Assembly: GCA_035533275.1 (NCBI GenBank)
Contig: DATLUD010000055.1
Span: forward strand, 82,119 to 146,118
Direction: 5' to 3'
DNA from: SCRA01 sp035533275
GTDB lineage: Bacteria > Vulcanimicrobiota > Vulcanimicrobiia > Vulcanimicrobiales > SCRA01
Length of the DNA: 64,000 nt
A model generated the notes under the pieces. That model saw nothing but the letters and a program-made list of their open reading frames with translations. It was not told the DNA's origin and did no database searches. Of this stretch, positions 1 to 8,989 are shown in pieces. The number at the start of each line of letters is the position of its first letter. Position 1 is the first letter of the stretch. Position numbers and translations under genes: made by a program.

Positions 1-139
1 CGACCGAATCGGCCTTGCGATTGTATCGGGCCGCGACGACATCGATCGGCTCGTCGCGCTTTGCATGTTTGACCGCGGCCCGGTACATCGCGTCGGTCAT
101 CGGCGGCACGGGGATTCGATCGGGATACCTCTTAGACAT
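1..139 (-). CDS. Small hypothetical protein, truncated by the window edge
   Basis: An open frame begins at an ATG at 139 and runs off the left edge; 46 codons are visible. It starts MSKRYPDRIPVPPMTD and is rich in Arg/Lys. Its start overlaps the end of the preceding minus-strand frame by 8 bases, the kind of overlap seen in translationally coupled toxin-antitoxin pairs. DUF4160 genes are usually followed by a DUF2442 gene, but this sequence does not look clearly like DUF2442. I do not recognise the family. The position suggests the second gene of a small module. Confidence 0.35.
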   Translation of the reverse strand, partial: MSKRYPDRIPVPPMTDAMYRAAVKHAKRDEPIDVVAARYNRKADSV

Positions 140-367
140 TATAGGCGATCCACCAGCGCATGAGTTGGCCGAAATGCTCACCAACCAGCTCGCGTGCTCG
201 CGCGACGTTCCGTTTGCTCATGCCTTCACGTTGTAAGGCGTTAGAGTTTCATCGAGCACGATCTGGACCTTCGTTCCCGCCCTGACGACGTGGACGTGAG
301 GTCTATGGCCGCGTTCGCCGCGCGTGTTGACGATGAGACGAAAACCCTCGATGTCTCGTGCCGGCAC
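132..367 (-). pseudogene. DUF4160-like small protein split by a one-base frameshift
   Basis: Two short frames abut. The first (GTG at 367 to TGA at 218, 49 residues) carries GHRPHVHVVRAG, the histidine-rich strand typical of DUF4160 proteins. The second (ATG at 221 to TAA at 132, 29 residues) carries ARARELVGEHFGQLMRWW, which matches the C-terminal helix of the same family (Arg-rich, then LV-EH, then an aromatic-rich end). They overlap as ATGA. Read with a one-base shift near 220 they give one DUF4160-sized protein of about 80 residues. Possible explanations are a decayed gene, a sequencing error or two coupled genes. The family assignment comes from motif memory only. Confidence 0.4.
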
Positions 368-432
368 GCGCGAAAATTTGAGGAGACGGAGCGCGCTCGG
401 ACGCCCGTCTCCTCAATCACAGAATCAAGATG

Positions 433-1407
433 CTACGGAAAGGCTATCTCGGTGCCGAGGCCCTGGCCGCGGGCGCGATCGACCACCAGCGCGGCGCAGG
501 CCACGTCCTCGACGGCGATGCCCAGCGAGTCGAAGAGCGTGATCTCGCCGGGTGAGCGGCGCCCGTGGGCGCGCTGCGTGAGCACGTCGCCCAGCAGGGT
601 CAGCTCGGGGTGGGCGGGGAGGGCGCCCTCCTTGATGGCCAGCAGCACGTCGCCGGACTCGCTCATCGCGCCCTCGCGCGAGTCGACGAAGAGACGCGCG
701 TGCCCGACCAGCGCGCCCGGGAGTTCGCGCGCGGCCGGCGTGGAGCTGCCCACCGCGTTGAGGTGCGCGCCCGGCGAGACGTCGGCGGCCTCGAAGAGCG
801 GGCTCTTCGAGGCGGTGACGGTGTTGATTACGTGCGCGCCGCGCACGGCCTCGGCCACGCCGCCCACCGCGCGCGCCGGCAAGCCCTGCTCGCGCGCCCA
901 CGCGGCGGCCTCCTCCGCCCGCTCGGCGTTGCGCCCCCAGATGCGCAGCTCCTCCAGCGTCATCGCCTCGTTCATCGCCAGCGCGTGGGAGCGCGCCTGC
1001 ACGCCGCTGCCCAGGATGGCCGCCACGCGCGCCCCAACCGCCGCCAGGAGGCGCGTGGCCACGGCGGAGACGGCGGCCGTGCGCACCTCGGTGAGGTAGC
1101 GCGCGTCGAGCAGGGCGCTCGGCGTCCCCGTCGCGGGGTCGAAGAGCATCACCGCGCCTTGGTGCGTGGGGATCCGAAGCTCCGCGTTGCCCTCGAAGAC
1201 GGTGACCAGCTTGGCGCCGAGCGCGCCGCCCTCGCCCAACAGCGAGCCCGGCATGGCGGCCAAGATCCCCGCGTGAGCCGGCACGCCGATGCGCAGGGGC
1301 ATGCGGGCGGTGCCGTCCGACTGGGCCCGCAGCGCGCGCTCCACCGCGTGGACGGCGTCGCGGATCGGGAGCAGCGGGGCGATCTCGTGTTCGCGCAGGA
1401 CCAGCAT
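433..1407 (-). CDS. Ornithine cyclodeaminase / mu-crystallin family protein
   Basis: The 324-residue product has the usual length of this NAD(P)-dependent family, which includes ornithine cyclodeaminase, alanine dehydrogenase of the archaeal type, ketimine reductase and N-substituted amino acid dehydrogenases. The Rossmann glycine motif is visible near residues 133-145 (AILGSGVQARSHA). The N-terminal half has the dimer strands including the segment around GALGAKLVTVF. The C-terminal SGDVLLAIKEG segment is also typical. It starts with ATG and is the last gene of a three-gene minus-strand run, 23 bases behind the sorbosone dehydrogenase-like gene. Substrate cannot be told from sequence; imino acid reduction or cyclodeamination are both possible. 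Confidence 0.85.
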   Translation of the reverse strand: MLVLREHEIAPLLPIRDAVHAVERALRAQSDGTARMPLRIGVPAHAGILAAMPGSLLGEGGALGAKLVTVFEGNAELRIPTHQGAVMLFDPATGTPSALLDARYLTEVRTAAVSAVATRLLAAVGARVAAILGSGVQARSHALAMNEAMTLEELRIWGRNAERAEEAAAWAREQGLPARAVGGVAEAVRGAHVINTVTASKSPLFEAADVSPGAHLNAVGSSTPAARELPGALVGHARLFVDSREGAMSESGDVLLAIKEGALPAHPELTLLGDVLTQRAHGRRSPGEITLFDSLGIAVEDVACAALVVDRARGQGLGTEIAFP

Positions 1408-1430
1408 AGGGCGATGTCTCCTTCGGTTCC

Positions 1431-2501
1431 TTACGGGGCGCCGTAGCGGATGCGCCAGATGGTGCCGGACTGATCGTCGGCCAAGAAGAGGTCGCCCTCG
1501 GGGCCCTCGGCGATCCCGGTGGGCCGGGCGGTGCGCGCCCCCGACGCCTCCTGGAAGCCTCCGGCGAATTGGCGCCACTGCACGCTCGGATCCCGCCAGT
1601 CCACGCCTCGCGCCGGCTGATCGCCGGTCATGGGGACGAAGGCGACGCGCGGCGGAACCAGGGGGCGGTGCCACGAGCCATGGAGCGTGACGAAGGCGCC
1701 GCCCCAATAGGCCTTGGGAAAGGGGTGGAGCGCGCCGCGCGGCGGCCGATAGAAGACCGCGCCGATGGGCGTGGAGTAGGCGGGAAAGACCACGCGCGGC
1801 ACCACCACGTGCGAGCATTCGGCGCCCGGCCGCGTGGGCACGCGATTCTCCACGCAGAGCGGCCAGCCGTAGTCGGCCGGAGCCCGGTGCGCGGTGACGG
1901 GATCGAAGATCTCGTAGGGATGGCCGTGGGCCAGCTCGTCCTGGCCCGCAACGCCGGCCCAGAGGTTGCTCGTGGACGGATTGACCGCCAGCGCGATGGC
2001 GTTGCGGATGTGGACGGCCACCGGGTGCATGCCGGCGCCGGTGGGCGCCATGGCTTGCACGGTGGCGCGCGTGGCGTCGAGCTCGGGACGGCAGTTGTTG
2101 CACGAGGAGCCGACGCTGGCGTAGAGCACGCCCTTCGCGAAGGCCAGCGAGGTGGTCCGATGGCCGCGCGCCTGAAAGCTGGTGCGAACCTGCGCGATCT
2201 TCTCCGGCATGGCGCGGGGCTGTTCGTCGCCCGTGCGGTAGGGGATACGCCAGATGCCGAACTGGCCGCCGGCGTACAGCGCGCCGTCGGCCAAGAGCAC
2301 GCCGGCCACCGGCGGGTCGGGAATGTGGACGAAGACGCGCACGGCGCCGGGAACCAGCGCCTCGGCGCGCGGGACCACGTAGACGTTTTCGCCGTCGGTG
2401 CCGATGAAGAGGTCGCCGTTGGGAGCAACCGCCAGCTCGCGGGCGCCGTCGACGTGCGCGACGGCGGTGGCGGTGAACCCGGGCGGGAGCGTGGGCGTCA
2501 T
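1431..2501 (-). CDS. Sorbosone dehydrogenase-like PQQ-type beta-propeller protein
   Basis: The 356-residue protein reads as a six-bladed propeller of the L-sorbosone/glucose dehydrogenase superfamily. Blade-type motifs recur (ELAVAPNGDLFIGTDGENVY, LYAGGQFGIWRI, PTGIAEGPEGDLFLADD). A CNNC pair near residues 133-136 and the segments NAIALAVNP and YGWPLC are common in sorbosone dehydrogenase family members. No convincing signal peptide precedes the first blade, which is unusual for a periplasmic quinoprotein; the true start could lie elsewhere, though the stop of the upstream gene is only 12 bases away. Neighbours are a peptide-binding protein and an OCD-like enzyme, so a sugar role is not implied by context. 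Confidence 0.75.
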   Translation of the reverse strand: MTPTLPPGFTATAVAHVDGARELAVAPNGDLFIGTDGENVYVVPRAEALVPGAVRVFVHIPDPPVAGVLLADGALYAGGQFGIWRIPYRTGDEQPRAMPEKIAQVRTSFQARGHRTTSLAFAKGVLYASVGSSCNNCRPELDATRATVQAMAPTGAGMHPVAVHIRNAIALAVNPSTSNLWAGVAGQDELAHGHPYEIFDPVTAHRAPADYGWPLCVENRVPTRPGAECSHVVVPRVVFPAYSTPIGAVFYRPPRGALHPFPKAYWGGAFVTLHGSWHRPLVPPRVAFVPMTGDQPARGVDWRDPSVQWRQFAGGFQEASGARTARPTGIAEGPEGDLFLADDQSGTIWRIRYGAP

Positions 2502-2514
2502 GGGGAGACGTACC

Positions 2515-4008
2515 TCACTTCAGCGACCACTCGTTGCAGTAGTAGGTGATCGGCACGTAGTTCTGCACGCGGAAGCGCTTCACGCGCGGGCCGAGTCCGA
2601 TGGCATTCACGATCTGCGCCAGCGGCATAACGGCGGCATCACGCCAGAGGTCGCGGGTGACGGCCGCGTAATCTTCTGCGTCGATCGCACGATTGAGGGC
2701 CGGGTCGCAGATGCGCGAGAAGTTCATGCCCGGCGGCTTCGCCGCCGCGCATGAATACTTATTTTCCAGGTCTGGATCGAGAGAATATGGGGCAATGTCG
2801 AGGGCCAGGTCGAAGCGTCCGGAGCGCAGTGGGCCATCGAGTGCGAAGTACTCTTGCGGCGAATAGAGCTTGATCGCGAGTGTGATGCCGACAGCGGCGA
2901 GTTGCGCCGCCAGCAGCAGGCCGATCCGCTCCGCGATGCCTGGTAAACCGGTGTACGTGAGCCGTAAGCCGCTGGGTGCGGCGGACGAGAGCTCGCGCCT
3001 CAGCTTCGCCGGGTCGGGGCTCCAGGTCGGGTAGGCAAAACCACGATCGAGCTCAGGAGAGACGATCGAAGGGGCGGGGAGGCCCCAGTCGCCAAAGACC
3101 TTGCGACGGATCTCCTCGCGGTCGATAGACCTCCACACGAGACTCCGAAGCGAGATCTTTGAAAGGGCTCCAGTCACGTTCGCGATCAGCGTCACGGCGC
3201 CACCCGTATAGCGGGCGTACCGGAGGTGCCGCGCCTCGACAAACTGGCCAGGTACATAGAGCGCGATGTCGAGTTCTCCGGCGGCGAAGGCGACCGCCTC
3301 GGTGTTTTGGTCGGGCATGAACCGATAAGACATCTCCGGGATGCGCGGCATGCCGCGCGGCGAGTGAGGCCATGCCTTTAAGTCGTACGCCCCAGTCGAC
3401 AGCGAGTGCGACCGTATGGCAAACGGCCCGGTGCCGATGGGCAACCGCCCGGGACGAATCAGCGGCAGATTCGGATCCCCGTACGCCGAGAAGAACGACA
3501 TGGGAAACATGGGATCGGGCTCGCTGAGCTCCACGCGCAGCTCATGCCGCGATGTGGCCTCGATGTGCCGTACGAGGGAGTAGGGACGATTCGAACCCCA
3601 CCCGGCGCGGCGTGCCCTCTGAAAGACCTCGACAACATCTTGGGCCGCGAGCTCCTTGCCGTCGTGCCAGAGCGGACCCTGACGAAGCCGATACCGCACC
3701 GCGCGACCATCCCTGGTGACCAGACCATTCCGTGTGGACGGGACCTCTTCAGCGAGGAGAGCGACCGGCCCATGTTGGCTCGCCCCAATGAGGCCATCCG
3801 CGTATAGCCATGCCATATCGCTCACATTTGGGGCTTGAGTCGTGTAGGGGTCGATAGCAGAAGAGTGGCCGAATGCCGATAAGCGCAGCCAAACGGGCTC
3901 GCCTGCCGCCCTCACGGGGAAATATGCTATTGCGCCAATCCCGGCGACAAACCCGGCGCGAGTGAGGCGCGGCGTCGCCACTGCGGAACTCCTAGAGATC
4001 ACCGTCAT
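2515..4008 (-). CDS. ABC transporter substrate-binding protein, peptide/nickel type (SBP family 5)
   Basis: The 497-residue protein has an N-terminal export signal (basic RLTRAG, then a hydrophobic stretch to about residue 34). A family-5 solute-binding body follows: early AWLYADGLIGA, the RYRLRQGPLWHDGKELAAQDV segment typical of the lobe-I domain, GTGPFAIRSH, and a C-terminal lobe. There is no lipobox cysteine, so it is probably periplasmic or held by another anchor. No permease or ATPase gene lies next to it, so it is an orphan receptor or has been recruited. It is divergent from the methyltransferase of the RiPP-like cluster, with about 47 bases between starts, so it could share regulation with that cluster. 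Confidence 0.8.
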   Translation of the reverse strand: MTVISRSSAVATPRLTRAGFVAGIGAIAYFPVRAAGEPVWLRLSAFGHSSAIDPYTTQAPNVSDMAWLYADGLIGASQHGPVALLAEEVPSTRNGLVTRDGRAVRYRLRQGPLWHDGKELAAQDVVEVFQRARRAGWGSNRPYSLVRHIEATSRHELRVELSEPDPMFPMSFFSAYGDPNLPLIRPGRLPIGTGPFAIRSHSLSTGAYDLKAWPHSPRGMPRIPEMSYRFMPDQNTEAVAFAAGELDIALYVPGQFVEARHLRYARYTGGAVTLIANVTGALSKISLRSLVWRSIDREEIRRKVFGDWGLPAPSIVSPELDRGFAYPTWSPDPAKLRRELSSAAPSGLRLTYTGLPGIAERIGLLLAAQLAAVGITLAIKLYSPQEYFALDGPLRSGRFDLALDIAPYSLDPDLENKYSCAAAKPPGMNFSRICDPALNRAIDAEDYAAVTRDLWRDAAVMPLAQIVNAIGLGPRVKRFRVQNYVPITYYCNEWSLK

Positions 4009-4055
4009 CGTGATCCGTGCCTCGCGGGCGGCGGCAGGGGTCGTCCCGGTTTCAT

Positions 4056-4805
4056 ATGAAGACTTCTCCCGTTATGAGTACGGGTGAATTAGGCAATCGC
4101 TTGACCTATTTCGAGTCGATTCATCGACAGATTAGCGATGAACGCTTGGATCGCTACGTCTCTGCGGCAGGACAGGGCTCGTCTATTGGGCGCCTCTCCC
4201 ATATTGGCGATGAGTCGCTGGCGACCATCCTTGACGAGTTCAACATATCGGATGGATCGCGAGTACTCGACCTCGGGAGCGGACGAGGCTTCCTGGCGCG
4301 CTGGTTCCAGTGGCGCAAGATGAACGTCGACTATACCGGGCTCGATTCCAGTCCCACGGCTATCGCAGCAGCGAGGCGCGCCGCCCCACGAGCCAGATTC
4401 ATCCTGCACGACTTCCTTCGCCCCATCGAGCTCGGGGAGTTCGACATGGTTTGCGCTATCGAGGCAACCGGTGATGGGTACGTAACGGAACGCGTAGCGG
4501 CCACCATGTTGAAGTACCTGAAGCCGTCCGGCGTCGCTTTGGCGACCATCGTTAGCCTTAAACGACCCTATGGGGAAGCCGTCGGGAAGAGCATCGGAGC
4601 CTTTGCTGCATCTGGTGGAAAGAGTCGAGCCATTGATCTTACGGCGGAACACACCGAATATGTATCGAGGCTCTGCCGCCTCGTGCTCGAAGACGAATCT
4701 GGTCCAGATGACCTCCGGCGGAGGTCCCACGAGGAGTGTTCCACGTTCCTTGAGTCGATTCGGGCGGGAACCTACGGCTACGGGATCATCGCGGCGACCA
4801 AGTGA
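4056..4805 (+). CDS. Class I SAM-dependent methyltransferase
   Basis: The product (about 249 residues from ATG 4056) carries the SAM-binding motif I VLDLGSGRGFLARW, the acidic post-motif YTGLDSSPTA and motif IV FDMVCAIEATGD. It is a Rossmann-fold methyltransferase of unknown acceptor. A GTG at 4017 and an ATG at 4074 are alternative starts. The GTG would leave only 8 bases to the divergent gene, so 4056 is preferred, although no strong ribosome site is visible. It converges on the YcaO gene 31 bases away. In RiPP clusters such enzymes often methylate the modified peptide; that role is inference. GC content is lower than in the housekeeping genes of the window. Confidence 0.8.
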   Translation: MKTSPVMSTGELGNRLTYFESIHRQISDERLDRYVSAAGQGSSIGRLSHIGDESLATILDEFNISDGSRVLDLGSGRGFLARWFQWRKMNVDYTGLDSSPTAIAAARRAAPRARFILHDFLRPIELGEFDMVCAIEATGDGYVTERVAATMLKYLKPSGVALATIVSLKRPYGEAVGKSIGAFAASGGKSRAIDLTAEHTEYVSRLCRLVLEDESGPDDLRRRSHEECSTFLESIRAGTYGYGIIAATK

Positions 4806-4835
4806 CGCCCCTCAATGCGGGTTATCCTACTCTCT

Positions 4836-6110
4836 TTAGTTGCTGAGAAGCGCGCGCGCTGTCGGCCCGATATGGCCATCCACGATCGACGTTTCCATAT
4901 CGGGAACGAGCACGCGGACGACGGATACAGGAAGGTTCGCCGGCGACAAATCGACCACGATGACGCGTCGGATTCCTACGTTCACGAGGGCGATTAAGAG
5001 GTCGCGCACCTCGGCCGCTAGACATTGTTGCGAGCGATCAGGAAGAGAGGAAAACGCACAAGTAGGGAGGGGCGCGTCATAATACCACCGGCCATGCGGA
5101 GCTTTGGCGCGCCGCCTACCGTGGTGGGCAAAGATCTCGGAATCCTCTTCCGCGCGGAGGAGGTCCTCGCGAGCGCCCTGGATATCAACAGACCGCGTTT
5201 GTGCTGCCTCCGTGATCGCCCGTACCGCCGCCTGTCGCGGCGACCAAGACGCGCCAAGGCCGAAATGGCTCATAGGGAGAGGCGAATCGGCCTCGTTGAT
5301 GCTCGCCATCATCACCGTTGGAAGGTCGCCGACAGGGATGGTCATGAGGCGGAGCGAGAGTTCCGCGCACTCGACAAGATCGAGGAGCCTGTCGATGATC
5401 GGGTCACCCGTGGGAAGCGAAACGGACAAGACCGCAGGGTCGTCTATCATCGCCGTGCTGTCGAACTCCTCACCGATTGCACGAGCGAATGCCTCCAATG
5501 CGATCCGAGGACGAACGTGAGCCAGAGTGTGAGCGACCGCCCATCCGTGGCGCTCAACATACTCCATCAGCGCGTGGTAGACGGCTTCGAGGATCGTGTT
5601 TCCGGACGCGAGCCCGCTGCTCGAGCTCATGAGAAAGACGCGGTCCCCGTGCCACGGTGAACGAACAGCCGCGTATGGAACCTCCACGGTGCGACCGGTA
5701 ACGAGTTCTACCCCAGAGACGAAGTCGATGGGCCTGTCGTACGCAGACGGCAACATTCCCATCTCAGCAAATCCGATGTCGTCGACCCCGCGCGGGACGG
5801 CTGGCACGAAAGGGAGGTCGATCGTCGCACCACATTGGCGCTCTACCGCCTCCATCACAGCGCTGCAAATGGAGTGCTCGCGGGTAAGACCCTTTCCATT
5901 GTAGATGCTGATGACGTCGGGAGAGTCGGCAACTACCGCACAAAACGTCGGTATGCCGATTCGGTCGAGAGCCGTGGTATCACCAATTCGCGTGATGCCG
6001 AAGCGCCGCCGGAGTACCGGAATCAAGGAGAGGGTCTCTGCTAATGGGCGCGTCCGATCGATCTGCCCCGGTGCCTTCGGCGCCGGGGTGTGGAGCCAAG
6101 AGATACTCAT
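4836..6110 (-). CDS. ycaO: YcaO-domain ATP-dependent cyclodehydratase/thioamidation protein
   Basis: YcaO enzymes phosphorylate a backbone amide to make azolines or, with TfuA partners, thioamides. All three nucleotide/Mg-binding motifs are visible: SAVMEAVERQCG, LEAVYHALMEYVERHGW and RAITEAAQTRSVD. The protein is about 424 residues from ATG 6110. ATG codons at 6146 and 6188 would extend it with a basic tail. The C-terminus ends ARALLSN, without the proline-rich PxPxP tail of azoline-forming YcaO proteins. This fits a non-azoline YcaO, often paired with TfuA. A TfuA-like gene lies at 9342. No fused E1-like or ocin-ThiF partner is present. The gene is divergent from the LuxR-type regulator. 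Confidence 0.88.
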   Translation of the reverse strand: MSISWLHTPAPKAPGQIDRTRPLAETLSLIPVLRRRFGITRIGDTTALDRIGIPTFCAVVADSPDVISIYNGKGLTREHSICSAVMEAVERQCGATIDLPFVPAVPRGVDDIGFAEMGMLPSAYDRPIDFVSGVELVTGRTVEVPYAAVRSPWHGDRVFLMSSSSGLASGNTILEAVYHALMEYVERHGWAVAHTLAHVRPRIALEAFARAIGEEFDSTAMIDDPAVLSVSLPTGDPIIDRLLDLVECAELSLRLMTIPVGDLPTVMMASINEADSPLPMSHFGLGASWSPRQAAVRAITEAAQTRSVDIQGAREDLLRAEEDSEIFAHHGRRRAKAPHGRWYYDAPLPTCAFSSLPDRSQQCLAAEVRDLLIALVNVGIRRVIVVDLSPANLPVSVVRVLVPDMETSIVDGHIGPTARALLSN

Positions 6111-6253
6111 AGGCCCGCGGCGTATTCCTCGTTGGCGTCGCCCCATGGCAGCCCCGTTCGAGCCAATTTCGTACTCCCGGCGGGACATCGAGGGGGCGAT
6201 TGGAGAACCTAGTAAGGGTTCAATAGCATACGGACCAGGAGGTTTGACGTGTC

Positions 6254-8977
6254 GTGGCTTCGGGCCTGTCTACAGCGCTCGTCGGACGAGATCGCGAATT
6301 CTCGCAGATCATTACTGAAATCAATCGCTCGGCCTCCGAACGAATTGCGCGTGTAACAGGAATCGAAGGGCCTTCCGGTATTGGGAAGACGGCTCTCCTG
6401 GGAGCAGTCATCGGCGCTATTCGCTCCCCTTCGTGGGTCGTTATGCAGGCGACGTGCCACGAGAGCCAGACCGCCGAGCCGCGAGCAGCGCTGGACCGTC
6501 TCGTGGCATCGGGTTTCGGTCAACTTGCACCGGAAATCGGAGCGAAGTATACGAGCGGACTCGATGAGGCGCTCCGCGGCCTCGGGCCAGCGTTCGAGAG
6601 ATTGCTGCCCGAACGGCCGGAACGGGTCTTGGCTGAGCCCGAGCGCGTCGAGCGGGCGTGCCTACGCCTGCTCGACGCACTGCTGCTCGACTATGGAATT
6701 CTGGTCGTGGTCGACGATGCTCAATGGCTCGACGGCGACAGCGCGCGGATCGTTGGGCGCATGCAAATCGGACGTGAGGCGACGCGTCTGCACATTCTCG
6801 TCGCCGAACGCGAACGCCAGTCGTCGCCAATAGCGGATCTGCGGCGCAACTCTCAGCATGTGCTGGCCGCTCTCAGCGACCTGGACAGCGCCTCCCTCGT
6901 GCGGGCGATCTACCCTGCCGCCACCGATCGCGTTACTCGCGAGATCCTCGCGTATGGCCAGGGAATCCCGGTCAACCTCATTTCAATCGCCGGTCAAGCT
7001 GCCCAGACCGCGGAGGTCGAAAAAGAAGGCATCGAGCGAAGCGCAAGCGCCGTCATCCAGCGAGAGGTGCGCTCCCTGCCGGTGGAACAAAGCGAGCTGC
7101 TGCAAGCCTGCGCGGTGATGAAGCAACCGATCGAGTATAGGATCGTTCGGGCGCTGTGTCGATCCGATCTCGAGGCAGCGACCACGCTCTCCGGTCTCAT
7201 GCCGCGCTATCTTGAGGCCTACGAGGGATCCTTTCGATTCGTCCACGACGTTGTCGCGCGGGCAGTCGAGCAAACGATTGCCCTGCCGGCGGTCGTTCAT
7301 CGCAAGATATTGACTGGATTGTTGACGATCCAGGAGGACCCTCCGGGAATCGCGCGGCGCATCGCCGATCATGCTGCGGGCTGCGGGGACCGCGAGATGG
7401 AGCGGAAATACGCGGTGAAGCTCGCGCGCGGTGCCCTTGCAACGTCGGCCTGGGATGTTGCCGCCGACGCGTTCCATCGCGCCCTGCAACTCCGTGAGCC
7501 GACGCCGGAAGAGTATGTTCAATTCTACACGGAGTATGGTCAAGCGTTGCGCGCGCTTCTGCGTCTTGCGGAGTGCCACGCATTGTTGGAACGAGCGATC
7601 GTACGAGGGCGGCAACTTGGCTTGACGCGAGGATTTGGCATTCTTGCAGTGTCGCTCATCGCGACAGCGATTCCGTCCGGAGATTATGATCTTGCGGAAG
7701 GGGCTTACCGAGACATTCGGCCCCTGCTCGCGACAGAGGACGAGCGTCTCGATCTCGACGCGGTCATGGCCACCGTGTATGCGTTTCAGTGCCGAGCCGC
7801 TGAATATGGCGAAATTCGAGCCCGACTCGAGGAACGACGGGATGGGCTTTCCGACCTGGCATTGACCTTTGCATCCGTATCCGACGCCATACACCTTGGC
7901 CGGAGTGGCTACCAGGCGCGCGCCTTTAGGATGTTTCGGCTGGCAAAGCTTCGCGCGGATGCGGGGCGATCGTTTCAGGGAGCCGCTATCGAATCGCAAA
8001 TGATCGCGTACGCCGCGTTTGCGGAGGGCTGCCAATCGGCCGAGGCAGGGCTACGAGCCTTTGCTGCGCGGTACGGCGAGTCTGGGAAGAGAATGATCGC
8101 CTCGACGGTTGTCGTGGTCGACTTCATGCGGGGTGCATGGGACGACGCCCTCGGTGCGGTCGCCGAAGCGAAAGAGTGGGGGACAGAAGCCACGGCAGCA
8201 GCTGATCTTTTGGCCGTCGAGCTTGCGATAGCAGCGCTAGGTGATGACAGAAAGTGCGATATCACCGCGGCCCGAGCGATGATGGATGCCGATATGAGGC
8301 AGGACCGCTGGGCGCCCGGCGTTCTTCTGGCGACCTGGATTTTGGCGGTACAGGGCCAGGCAGGCGGCATCGACGTGGACGCAATTCGCGCGAAGATCGC
8401 GAGCGCGCCCGGTGGTGTATTGCCATGGAGTCTCCCGTTCGGCGCGAGCGTGTACCTCGGGCTGGCGCTCTACGCGGAGAGAGCGAGGGACAAGAGCGTG
8501 TTGAGTTGGCTTTGTGATTGCAATGTGCCTGCGGACAACAGCGCGTGGTGTCTTGCGAATTTCCACTTTGCGCGGGCAATTTCGAGAAAGTCTCTTGGGT
8601 TGCGTGACGCCCGTGACTCGTTTGACAGTGCTGAACAATTGTATCGGTCGCTCGGCGCCGAGGTGCTGGCGACAATGGTCGCACGACGGGCGGAGCAGGC
8701 GATTGAGTCGAGCGCTGTGCTGCTTCGAGAGTTGGGCGCAGCAAGGAAGAATAGCGGAAAAGTGGCCCGTACGAAGCGCGGCCGGACTAGCAGCGACGAT
8801 CTCTCGAAGCGAGAATTGGAGATCGCCGAACTGGTTGCTTCAGGATCGACCAACAAGCAGATCGCGAGTGCGCTGTTTCTTAGCGAAAGGACTGTTGAGG
8901 CTCACTTGGCAAGTGTGTTTCGGAAGACCGATGTGGCGTCACGCGCGCAGCTAACGCGGTGGTACCTCTTGCGTTAG
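6254..8977 (+). CDS. LAL-type transcriptional regulator: AAA ATPase with C-terminal LuxR HTH
   Basis: The 907-residue protein has the architecture of the large ATP-binding LuxR (LAL/MalT-like) regulators. An N-terminal AAA_16-type ATPase has Walker A GPSGIGKTALL (about residues 37-47) and Walker B ILVVVDDAQWLD. A long alpha-helical, TPR-like middle follows. The end is a LuxR helix-turn-helix (LSKRELEIAELVASGSTNKQ through RTVEAHL). The GTG start at 6254 is preceded by AGGAGG at 6238-6243. It is divergent from ycaO with a 143-base gap that must hold both promoters. LAL proteins commonly act as pathway-specific activators of secondary-metabolite clusters. That fits its central position here, but its target genes are inferred. 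Confidence 0.88.
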   Translation: MASGLSTALVGRDREFSQIITEINRSASERIARVTGIEGPSGIGKTALLGAVIGAIRSPSWVVMQATCHESQTAEPRAALDRLVASGFGQLAPEIGAKYTSGLDEALRGLGPAFERLLPERPERVLAEPERVERACLRLLDALLLDYGILVVVDDAQWLDGDSARIVGRMQIGREATRLHILVAERERQSSPIADLRRNSQHVLAALSDLDSASLVRAIYPAATDRVTREILAYGQGIPVNLISIAGQAAQTAEVEKEGIERSASAVIQREVRSLPVEQSELLQACAVMKQPIEYRIVRALCRSDLEAATTLSGLMPRYLEAYEGSFRFVHDVVARAVEQTIALPAVVHRKILTGLLTIQEDPPGIARRIADHAAGCGDREMERKYAVKLARGALATSAWDVAADAFHRALQLREPTPEEYVQFYTEYGQALRALLRLAECHALLERAIVRGRQLGLTRGFGILAVSLIATAIPSGDYDLAEGAYRDIRPLLATEDERLDLDAVMATVYAFQCRAAEYGEIRARLEERRDGLSDLALTFASVSDAIHLGRSGYQARAFRMFRLAKLRADAGRSFQGAAIESQMIAYAAFAEGCQSAEAGLRAFAARYGESGKRMIASTVVVVDFMRGAWDDALGAVAEAKEWGTEATAAADLLAVELAIAALGDDRKCDITAARAMMDADMRQDRWAPGVLLATWILAVQGQAGGIDVDAIRAKIASAPGGVLPWSLPFGASVYLGLALYAERARDKSVLSWLCDCNVPADNSAWCLANFHFARAISRKSLGLRDARDSFDSAEQLYRSLGAEVLATMVARRAEQAIESSAVLLRELGAARKNSGKVARTKRGRTSSDDLSKRELEIAELVASGSTNKQIASALFLSERTVEAHLASVFRKTDVASRAQLTRWYLLR

Positions 8978-8989
8978 TGGCTCATATGA

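Noticed and set aside
15..236. 73-codon plus-strand frame at the left edge
   Set aside because: Opposite strand to the DUF4160-like pieces, no ribosome site, no family resemblance.
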